Part shown: one piece after another, positions 38,754 through 49,800 of the stretch
Layout: the number at the start of each line of letters is the position of its first letter
Position numbering within the stretch: the stretch's first letter is position 1
Assembly: GCF_016808095.1 (NCBI RefSeq)
Contig: NC_068972.1
Span: 2,790,001-2,854,000 of the forward strand
Direction: 5' to 3'
DNA: 64,000 nt
From: Vigna angularis
Taxonomy: Eukaryota > Streptophyta > Magnoliopsida > Fabales > Fabaceae
Position numbers and translations under genes: made by a program
Notes under the pieces: generated by a model
Told to the model about the DNA's origin: nothing
The model's input: only the letters and a program-made list of their open reading frames with translations
The model's database searches: none

Positions 38754-41700
38754 TCACTTGTCGTGACAGCTAAGAAATTCAATTATACTGGGATACACCT
38801 GCTCCACTGCCTGTGCTCAAAATAATCATAGAAAAGACATCATAAAGAAAGCAGCAGTGGGCATAAGAAAATATAGACCAATTATTTATGCCAAAACAAA
38901 TTCTTCATACGAATAAAACAATCGGTGTTTAAATTACACGACTAAAAATGGACAAAAATTAATAATGAAGCAAACGAAAAAAATGGCAAGAGTAGATGAA
39001 AGGTGAATAAAGGTGTGAATAGAACAAAAGACAGAAAATTCGTGTAGGGCAGCCAATATGACCATCACCAATTAATCACAAAATAAACTGAGCTCGTTTT
39101 TCTTTACTTCTTGACAGTTTCCTAATCTAAAATAGCACTAATGACAACAACCAAAGGAATAAGTTCATACCAGCCTTCCTCCAACTAAATCATAATGTGC
39201 ATAATGTGGGCCTCCGGGTTTTCCAAAAACTTCATAGGTAACCAAGTGCTCAGGAATTAACTTAGCGGTTTCTGTTCAAAAAATACCTTTATGAATAATC
39301 ATTTCTTGAAACAGCGAAAATAAAGCATCTACACCTATGGTAAAAAAATACCTTCGACAGCTTCAGGTGGGCAAATCAGATCCTGGTCTCCAGCAATAGC
39401 TAAGATAGGGGTATTGCTTTTGTGTAGATGTTCCTTATAAAAAAAGGTCCCATTCCTGTTGCATAAACCACGTTCTCGAAATGCTGTAGTGAGTTGCAAG
39501 AGAAGTTTTGCGGGTATGGTGCCTACCAGTCGTAATTGTATCAAAAGGTCAGATATTATATTCATATTAAATAGTCAACATGTAATTTTCTAATTAAAAA
39601 ATATAAGTTTATGTGCACTGCAATGCCTATAATAGTGTTACTCCAGACGAGAGTCTAACCCCCTAATACCCTACCTTTATATTGCAGAACAAACAGTATC
39701 TAGAAAGTACATCTGGCAGGATTGCCACTTGAATTTAATGAACCAGTGAAAACACCACTTGTTCAATCAATCATCTTTTAATAGTTTAATATCGTACTCT
39801 CTTTATCTATGTTTTCCGGGTCCAATGACCCAGTGAAAGCAGAGGAATTATTTTGCTTTTCCAACATCCTATTCATCTCAATATGCTTTAATGATCTATC
39901 TGAATATCCTCTCTGAAGATTAATGTAAAGTAATAATGCATCACACACAATTCCAAATACCTCTGAAATGGAGCCACCAGGATAATTATAACTAATGAAA
40001 TAAGCATCAGAAAGAAGGGCACGTCGAACAGAGATTCTGGTAAGAGTCCAATTCAAGTGTATGACGCTTGTAATACAAATTAGAAGAACGGATTGCTCTT
40101 CCATACTTTCTTTCTAGGTCAAATTAATGGTTCAATTTTAGCATGATAGTACTAATTCAATGAAAAAGAAGTTTACTTCGCTACCCTTTAAAATATCAAC
40201 TGTTAAGTCCAACAAAATTGAATTCCAGAAGATTTGTCGCTTTATACAAATTGGAAGAATGGATTGCTCTTTACACTTTCACAAGAGACATACAAAAGGC
40301 CAAGAAATCATTCAATTTTAGTAATGATAAAGCGGTTGTCCCTTTAAAATATCAACTGCTAAAACGAATTGAACCTCAGTAATTAAAAAGAAAATAACCA
40401 ATAGTTTGCATTTTAAAAATGGAGTTATGAAATAACAACCCAAATACTGACTTATCACTACTGGTTCCAAAATGAAGTTTACTATCTGAAGGGCACACTA
40501 CCCAGCAGTTCAAAGAAACTACATCCCATGCTATGTCATAAAAAAGCTTATGAACGAGCCCATTTCGGTGTGCTCAAATTCAAAATGAATGGGACAAGAG
40601 TCTAATTCCTAACCATGTTCTCAAAGCAGTTCCGATTCCATTTCAAAAAAATCATCATAAAAGCTAAACTATTAGGTGTAGGAACATAAGTTGCGTAAAA
40701 AAGGTGTTGGCACAATTCATTTATATTTCTAATGGATAGAAATACTCACAGAAGTTATTCAAAACAAGTCTCTTTAATAAATTTGGATGCATCATGTCCT
40801 CAGCTGAAATCAAAGTATTTAATCGTGACAATACATACGGTGGACGAGAAGAAAGAGGATAAGCTGCTGCCAGCAATGCCCCCAAAGGAACAACAGGGAC
40901 ATTGAGGGCCTGGGCAGGATCTGCCTGCTCAATGAAGTGACTAAACTTAGTACCTTCAGAAATTATGGCAATTTAATCACTAAGTCTATGAAGAAAGTAA
41001 CCAAAAACATCTAAACCATGCACTTACTAAGGGTAAGAGTAACTTCAGAGCTGATTTGGAAGATGTGTAATCCAAAGATGATGCCAGTGTGACCACTGCA
41101 GCCAAATTTGGGTCTTTTCCTTCAGAACCTTACATGAAATTAAAACAAATATCAAGTAAATAAGATATATATTTATTTTATACATGTCCAAGCATATGCA
41201 AATACAAATGAGTCAGCATATGTAAACACTCTGCCTGTAGATCTAGATTTACACTTCTATGCTGCTAGTAAAGTGTTACCATCTATGACAATTTATTTTT
41301 TTAGTTATCGTTAAAGTTACAAAACGAAATAATGTGTGGTGATAGCAAAATAGAAGGGTAGAAGTGATTTGGGAGTAACATAATTTTAAGAATGGCCAAT
41401 CATCAGCCAGTAGATATAATGCAATAGAATCCTACTTTCATTTTAAAAAAAACATAAATTCCTTCATTTGACTTTGTTGCCGTCTCATATTCAGAAGACT
41501 AATGATGCATAACTTATATTTGATCATATGTTCAATCATATATTTATTGTTGCTCATTGTTTGAGACACGTTAATAGTTAATCAGGAAGGTTCAAGTTGG
41601 GCTCACAAATTGATATGGATTACAGTCAGTGACTTGATCAAAACCGAAAAAATAAAGTGCAGGCTGACGATTTTCATAGACAAAGTTGTTGCATAGCATT

Positions 41701-44287
41701 TTCCTTCAAAAGTGAAAGTATTGGCTTAAGACTGATTCCAATTCTTGATATCTAATGACTAATCCTAGAACAGATCAAATGCCTTCCATGTATGAGCATC
41801 ATGATCACATCAGCCTTTTCCAAATCCTAATATTCCCCCAACCCTCTTTGTTAGTGATTGAAATTATAGTTTAGACCATCACAAATGTCAAACAGAGTAC
41901 ACACAAGAAAAGAATACAATAACAAATAAAGGCAACATGACAATGGCCAATTAATACTAATGAAGCAATAAACTCACCAAATCGTGACAACATGGAGTAA
42001 AGCAAGATACCACCCATTGAGTGTCCAATTGCAAGCAATTTTCCATCTTTAGGCATGCTTTGTTTCACTATGTATTCTATCTGTACAGGTAAAGTTATAA
42101 AAGGGATATGTAGCCAGGGTAAGTTACCTGTATGTATATAACAAGTAAAAAAAGGTACTTTTAAATGCTAATGATATATAGCTTTCCAACTTAATAAGAT
42201 GTCACCTTACCGCTGCAGGAACATCTTCTTCCAAGTAATTATCGAAGTCCCAATCATACTTCACAATCAAGTCAAGTTGCTTCTGAAAATCTTCTATTGT
42301 AGAAGTAAAGCGAGCTTGTAGATCATATAATGGAGGAGAAACAGATAGCTGACCTTCCTCAATAATATTTACTAGTCTTTGACTCAGATCAGTTATTTGA
42401 CTAGTAATACCAGAGTTTTGCTTTGTTTCAAACAAAGTTGAAAGCTTTCCCCTTACCTCATTGAATTGTTCGTATAGTGGAGAATCCACCAGAAGTTTTG
42501 AAATCTGATCTAGAAATTTGGAAAACATTACCCTTGATTGACTTTCACTCAGAAACCCAGAGACCCTTTCTGACAAAAACATAAAAGTCTCAGTCAATCT
42601 TGCCACCAACTTTGATTCATCCCAAACAGTAGCCAGCCTAGTTAGGTCACCTTTGATGGCCACATTCTCAGTTTCTACCCCGTTTAAGACAGGAGGAATC
42701 TGAGGTTCAGACACGGTGCAAGAGATGTTATTCAATTCTTTGTTTGAAGCCATGGCTCCGTTGGTACCTGTAGCAATTTCTGAAGCAGCTTCCATCTTCT
42801 CAGACATTGCATTAGCAGATTGTTCAATATCTTTAGAATTTGAACCCTGAAGACTCAACCCAGCTCCTCGTACTTCAAGAATCCAAGTTTCAAATCCCTG
42901 CCCAGACATGTAACGTGCAAATGATGACTGCAGTACATACAATATGTTAGTGGGAAGACTGATAAATAAAATCAGAAAGAATGTACTACTGCCCAACTAT
43001 AATTACGTAAAAAGGCATCATTAAACACTCAAAATACGGAGGAAAGCTTAATAATACAGAATCAAAAGTAGTAGCTTTGGTGCATTCTTTAAGAGAAGAG
43101 GCATTCAGAATTTTGCAATCAAATGCTACTTAAAATAATACACTACTGAACGTTTTTGCTTCCTATGTTTATAAACACTGATCATGCTTCAATATATCTT
43201 ATATTCAAATTAGGGTGAAAAAAAAGAGAGCATAATAATATATGAGCAGTTGCCTATGCAAGAACAAAAGGATGATGACAAAACACCAATACTTGCATTT
43301 GTTTCACATATGCGTATCAAATGATATTTATACTTCTGGATGCTTCACTGATATGTATTTCTTAAGTATCATAGCTTTTTTTGAAAAATAAAAAAAGTTA
43401 TGAAAATCTTACAAAGCCAGATACAAGACATGTATGCATCTATAATATAGAAGCCTAGGAGCATTGCTACTTATGAACCAGACAAGAAGGCTATCTTCTT
43501 TATTCATGATTCTCAGGGAGGGAATGAGATAGGTACTACTGTTTGTAGACAATGGAGAGTGATTTATGATGCCAGTGATTAATAATTTCTACTTTGACTT
43601 TAGTATTGCTCAAGAAGAAACAGATTGCCCCACTAATGTCCAAAAAAGGTTTACAGCACAAGCAAATAATATTCCAATACAAGCAACACCCATACATCCC
43701 GAGATGCAAAGAAATGAAAACGAAAAGAAACAAACATACTGTATGACAAATATGCTTGAAAGGCAAACTAAACGCGGAACATAAACTCGCACAATTTCCC
43801 AATTACGAAGGAGGGATCGAGAAAACACAGAAGAAAAAAAGTTGAATACCTCAGGTGAAAGGTCATATCCAATGGCGTTAGTTCCCACGCCCGACAAGAG
43901 CAACAGAGGATGATTCCTCGGAGGTGCCTATGAAACAAAATTGTGTCCTGAGAAATCTTAGCAAAATCACGGTGAGAGAATAGAAGAAAGCTGCGATGTG
44001 AATGAAGAAAGAAAACTAACGAGAGGCGAAGGGTTGTAGCGCCAGAGAGCGAGTTTCCAATCGGAATTGGAGAGGGAGACATAATGGAGTTCGTCGGCTG
44101 TGCAAACAGAGGGCTTATCGGTGACGGCGGTGGAGAAAGCCCTGAGACGGAAGGGCGCGGTGGCGCGTGGGAGGGAGATGAAGGTGGAAAAGCCTCTGCA
44201 GAGAACTTCGTGCTTGTCAGACATAGACATAGACATGGACATGGACATGGACATGGCTTTCGACATGGTTAACAATTTGGATAACAT
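38754..44287 (-). CDS. Alpha/beta hydrolase family protein, probably organellar
   Basis: Nine exons on the minus strand: 44021-44287, 43850-43927, 42211-42927, 41978-42080, 41028-41128, 40750-40924, 39352-39522, 39171-39271, 38754-38810; 1770 bp, 589 aa. The fold is shown by HPLLLLSGVGTNA, the nucleophile elbow GHSMGG (Ser 375), GDQDLICPP (Asp 528, likely acid) and GGPHYAHYD near the end (His 560 or 563). Between the first strands and the elbow lies an insert of about 170 residues (exon 3), Ser/Glu-rich and probably helical. The protein matches the plant family of Arabidopsis At1g15060/At1g73750, whose substrate is unknown to me. The N-terminus is Ser/Arg-rich and poor in acids, as in a plastid or mitochondrial transit peptide, and includes six Met-Ser repeats (residues 12-23). 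The exon 5 acceptor was chosen to keep SEGKDPNLAAV. Confidence 0.88.
44220..44255. repeat. Coding hexanucleotide microsatellite (GACATR x6)
   Basis: Six hexamer units, two GACATA then four GACATG on the plus strand, inside exon 1 of the hydrolase gene. On the coding strand this gives repeated Met-Ser, so several in-frame ATGs follow the first. Confidence 0.95.
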
Positions 44288-46690
44288 AACGCTTCGCCTT
44301 CTAACTCATTACTTTTCTTTATACCTTTTATGGTTTTCGTATTTTCGTTTCTTTCTTTCTTTCTCTCTTTCTGTCTCTAACTTGGTTTTTTCTTTTCAAA
44401 GTAGTCAAAATGTTATGCCGCTTGACACTTTATCCAGAACATTGCACTTGCAATTTTGGAACAGGATCTCCTTCAATATTTAATAATTTTCGTGACTTTT
44501 TTTGCAATTAAAAAAATAATGGTTCAAGGTTTACTTTCTTTGATTTACTACAGAAGATACAGTGAGTAGAAAATAAGAAATTGATAATAAGAAAGTAAGA
44601 AAAGAGAGAAGTGTATTTATAAAAAGATAACGATGGTTTTAATAAAATAATGGACGTATAGAATGTGATTATAAATTATAACATCGCTTTTTATGAATTT
44701 AAATTTTTTTATAAATACAAATTAATGAGAAAATTTTTAGTATTAAAGTTGATTTAGGTTGTCGCCATCCCTCGAAATAGGAAAAGAAAACATTGCCAGA
44801 TTAGCCACAACAACAAACATTGTATGTTTATGATATTGTGGGAATGCGTTCTTGGCAGTTTTGGTTAGAAAAAACTAAGATAATTCTCTCTTTTTCTCAC
44901 CCACTCCATTATCATCGTTCTCGTTCACCCTTTTAATGTGACCAATCTTTATATTATCTTGAACACTGGATTTTTCAAATTCAATCTGATCGAAAAGTAA
45001 AACTAAAAATAATTCTCCACGTCAATTTATTTTTATTTATTTGAAAATTATCATAGACAAATTCTGCATCAAAATTATGCGAATTTAATATAGTTATCTA
45101 AATTTATTTGAAAAGGTTTATACTCTTTTGGATGTGAGATAAGAGATCACAGTCAAAATACTTTTGTGCATTTTTTTTTAAGTCGCGTTTTGGATTTATG
45201 TTATAAAGTTTTGTTCTTTTAAAGTACTCCAACATTTAATTAATTATAATGTTGATCGATTATTACAATAAAATATTAAATTTATAGCATGTCTTCATTA
45301 CACAGTTTTCTGATTTTTTAGGATATTTAATGTTTAAGTCAGTTATATATTTATATGAGAATAAAATCTTAAATTCATAACAAATCATCTATCTCTTTAT
45401 CTTATATTCATATTTATAAATTTTCAGATAAAATTGTAATTAACATAGTTGTAATTATTATCCTATCTAATAAATACATTTTGTTTGTAAACTTGATTAT
45501 GGGTGGTACTTCATGTTTTTACGAAATCATCCTAAAAATTTAGCCAAACAATTGCCATAATAAATTAGTCATAGGTCACTCATTTCATAACTGATCAGAT
45601 CACCATAATATATTTATGAATTCAAGAGAATAATATCTCTAAGGTCATCAAGAACCATATTATGGTGTCCCTTATTTTACTTTAAAAAATTGTAAATATT
45701 AATAAAAAGATGTTGTGATTAGAGTAGCAAAATGTTTACCAAACAAGAAAAGTATTGTGTAACTTAATAACATACTTGCATGGAATTTCAGAATAAATTT
45801 CTCCACAAAGTTTAGCACTACATTATTACTGTTTTTTTTAACTAATGCATCTCTGCTTACAATGTATTAAAATTTTACAATTTGAAGAGTTGCATTGTAT
45901 GATATTTATTAAGTTAATAAAGACATTGTTTCTGCTGAATGGGACCGGGGAAAACTCCTGCTGCCTCCGCCCGGAAACACTCCTCCTCTTCCGATCGGTC
46001 AAACACTCCGACGCTCAAGTCAGAATGTGCTTTGGCAAGTCTATATAATTATCATACAACAGAGAGTTTACCTTCTCCTTTGACTGCTATTTATATGATT
46101 TTAGAGAATATTACCCATTAATTTACCTTTTAATGACTTTCAATGCGCGTCTTAAATACTCGACAATGACCGTTACCTCCTTAATTACACATTCATGAGC
46201 TTTCAACTGTTGTCTCCAGTCCACAATTTTAGATATCTGTCCGACCGGACATATTGCGCTTAAGAGATCCGACCGGACATATCAGGCTGAGACACCCGAT
46301 CAGACATATTAGTCTTGCTTCTACCCGCTCAGCAATGTCTAAACCTTCCCGATCGATTGCCCGCCCTCGGTAGTAACAGACATCATTGTCTAATCAGATA
46401 AATTTTTTTTTTTGTATAAAATTGATTCTTTGCATAATGACTTTGCAATTTGAAAAACGAATCTACAAACAATCCCATACTTTTGTATTTCAAGCATCTT
46501 TTATAAACAATTTTTCAATATTCAACAAATAAAGAAGAAACACGCACAGCCATTGATTCCTTAATTCCTTTCTCTTGAGAGCGTTAACCTATCAGCAATA
46601 TTTATCTGTATTTATGTCCATATATGGTTATGTAAAATGTTTTATATCAATAAACAAAAACACAAAACGAAGAAGAATGAACTTTCTAAC
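44288..46690. other. Intergenic region between divergent hydrolase and ELP2 genes
   Basis: About 2.5 kb. The first few hundred bases should be the hydrolase promoter. A retroelement remnant lies at about 45935-46390. The rest is AT-rich with no gene. Confidence 0.65.
45935..46390. mobile_element. Remnant of an LTR retroelement with tandem GACCGGACATAT units
   Basis: A GC-richer patch in AT-rich DNA, starting near GGGACCGGGGAAAACTCC. Near 46243, 46271 and 46297 there are three imperfect copies of GACCGGACATAT, about 26-28 bp apart. No open frame continues through it. Composition and the short repeats resemble the LTR of larger plant retrotransposons, but neither a primer site nor the ends are visible, so the class is not assigned. 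Confidence 0.4.
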
Positions 46691-46757
46691 TGGGCCTTAT
46701 TTTTCCGCCAAAAATAACAGCCCTTCGAAAAAAAACTAGAAGCCCACTTCGGGCCCA
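46691..46757 (+). promoter_or_regulatory. Cluster of site II (TGGGCY) motifs upstream of ELP2
   Basis: Three matches within 67 bp: TGGGCC at 46691-46696 (+), TGGGCT at 46741-46746 (-) and TGGGCC at 46752-46757 (-), 115-180 bp before the ATG. Such clusters are typical of TCP-regulated housekeeping and growth genes in plants, which suits a core Elongator subunit. Confidence 0.5.
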
Positions 46758-46870
46758 ATTCTCTTTCTTCTTTCCTATGATCGGTTTCGGCTCTATTTCC
46801 GCCTGAAAACCCAAAATCAAAAGCTTTCGCCGCCTTCAAAGTTTCTCCTTGCGTGCACAGTGCGTGAGAA

Positions 46871-49800
46871 ATGAAAATGCGTGGCGGCGGCGGCGAAGTG
46901 GAAGTGAAAAGGGTGTTTATTGGAGCGGGATGCAACAGAATAGTGAACAACGTTTCATGGGGTGCTTCCGGTTTCGTCTCTTTTGGAGCTCACAACGCCG
47001 TTGCTATTTTCTGCCCCAAGGTCCTCTTTCCACCCTCTTCTGCTTGTATTATCAACCATTATCCTAGATTTTATTTTCCTTTCGTTTTATTCATCCTTTT
47101 GGTTTTCACAGAGTGCTCAAATTGTGACTACTCTTCCGGGTCACAAGGCAGTTGTGAATTGCACCCACTGGCTCCCAACTTCCAAGTTTCTATTTAAAGG
47201 TGCTCGCTTTCTCAATCTCCCGTCAACTTGAACTCTGCAAGCTCAATTTTTTTTTAATAAATCTATTTGGCATAACGATATAGTGAGTTGTTCTGAAATT
47301 ACTGGACCAGTTTCAATGTTTAATTTTTTTTAATCAATGTTTAATATCTTTTTTCCCTTTGAAGTGCAGCAAAACAATTGGAGAAGCATTATTTGCTTTC
47401 TGGGGATGCAGATGGTGCTATTATTTTGTGGGAACTATCCCTTGTTGATGGCAAGGTATGTATTCTCTGGTTGTTGTTTTTTCTTCCTCAAATTTTTACT
47501 AATAAATTATGAGAGAAATTTGTTTGTTGGGAACTTAGATGGAATTATAAATTATTGTTTCTCGCGTATTTGTGTTTGAATTGTTTTTAGTGGAGGCAAG
47601 TGTTTCAACTGCCACTGTTGCACAAGAAAGGTGTTACATGCATTAGTGGAATGATGGTTTCTCAAACTGAGGCAATGTTTGCATCTACTTCTTCAGATTG
47701 CACCGTTTGTGTATGGGAACTTGTATTTCCAGTGACTGGCAGCGGTAAGCCGTAGTTCTCAATGATAATGGCCCTGTTCAGTACCATGTTAGTAATTTGA
47801 TGATGTACATTCATTGAGACTTGCTTCATCATTTTAGGTGACTGTAAGTTGTCGTGCCTGGACTCTTTCTCGATTGGATCTAAATCTATGGTAGCCCTAT
47901 CATTAGCTGAATTGCCTGGAGATTCTGGGAATATTGTCCTTGCAATGGGAGGATTGGATAACAAAGTTCATCTTTATTGTGGTGGAAGGACAGGAAAGGT
48001 ATCTGCATCCACATAGTTGTAGATTATTAACATGAACTTTTGGTATCTTTTAGTGTTTTATGTTGGTTTATGTTTAAAATATTTAACTCTTCTTTTACTC
48101 ATGAACCCAGCTTGTACATGCATGTGAGCTAAAAGGGCATACAGATTGGATCCGGAGTTTGGACTTCTCATTGCCTATAAATGTGAATGGGGAAGCAAAC
48201 AATATTTTTCTGGTTAGTTCATCTCAGGATAAAGGCATACGAATTTGGAAGATGGCATTACGCAGCTCTATGTTGAATGGAAATGGCATATGCAAGAAAG
48301 GGGAAATAAGCTTATCATCCTATATAGAAGGTCCTGTACTTTTGGCTGGTTCATCTTCTTTTCAGATATCCTTAGAATCTCTTTTAATTGGACATGAGGA
48401 TTGGGTATATTCAGTAATGTGGCAACCCCCTTTGGTTTCATCCCTAGAAGGGGGTACCTATTATCAACCACAAAGTATCTTATCTGCATCTATGGACAAG
48501 ACTATGATGATCTGGCAACCTGAAAAGACTTCTGGTGTCTGGATGAATGTTGTCACTGTTGGGGAACTAAGCCACTGTGCTCTGGGTTTCTATGGTGGCC
48601 ATTGGAGCCCAAATGGAGATTCAATTTTAGCACATGGATATGGTGGATCTTTCCATCTTTGGAAAAATGTTGGTAATGATAATTGGCTGCCACAAAAGGT
48701 TCCCTCTGGTCATTTTGCACCAGTTACTGATATTTCCTGGGCTAGATCTGGTGATTATATTATATCTGCCAGTCACGACCAGGTATTTAAAACACGTTTG
48801 GTTGGCAAAAGTTATAAATTATCGATCACACCTATTAATTTATCTCTTATGATTGTGAATTTGCTGTTTAGAATTTATAAATGGCTTGACCCTGTTGTCT
48901 AATTAGTGTAAGAACATAATTTTGTGCTTTAGAAGAAAAACAAAATATTGAAATTCAAGATGCTCGTGCAACTGTTTTAGTTTCCTCAGCTTGTTGCTCA
49001 AATAATAACTGAATATTTTTATCGAATTTAATTGGCTCTGAAACTGCTGCTATATGAAAAATTGCAGACAACTAGAATTTTTGCTCCATGGAAAGTTGAG
49101 GCTTCTCTTCAACATGGAGAATTTTGGCATGAAATATCTCGTCCTCAAGTTCATGGTCATGATATAAATTGTATGGCGGTTATTCATGGGAAGGGGAATC
49201 ATCGTTTTGTCAGTGGAGCTGATGAAAAAGTTGTCAGAGTATTTGAAGCCCCGTTATCATTTCTTAAGACATTAAATAATGCCACTCTGCAGAAGTCTTG
49301 TTCTTCTGATGATATCTTAGGAAATGTTCAGATTTTGGGTGCAAATATGTCAGCTCTTGGACTATCACAGAAACCTATTTATGTTCAAGGTCAGTTATTT
49401 TGTTGAAAGTTAAAATTGATGGGGATGTGAAGCATGTCAGGGAATTTTTAGGCCGTTTTCGAAAATGTTGGGGTTTTCTTTCTTGTGGTAATCTTTGGTG
49501 TTGATTTTTCTAGTTATTACACGTGGTTGTAATTACACGGATGGATGTAGTTACTGGTTGAGACTAAAAATGAATGCTTTTAGGTAAGGGAAAAAAAATA
49601 TAACCATGTAGTTTATCAATCTTAATAATCAGGTAAAATGTGCACCCAACCTAAGCTACTCATAATTCAATGTAATTTACTGGTTAACTTTTTCAATATT
49701 AACATGCATTTAAATACTAGACTCAAACCTTGTATTTATTGCTTGAAATGGGCAGTGGTACGTGTAGAAGTCTCATAATAACTCAATTGACTCATCTGTT

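Noticed and set aside
39778..40104. 108-codon minus-strand frame in the hydrolase gene
   Set aside because: It is inside intron 6 (39523-40749); exons 6 and 7 join in phase through NNF-C-TIPAK without it.
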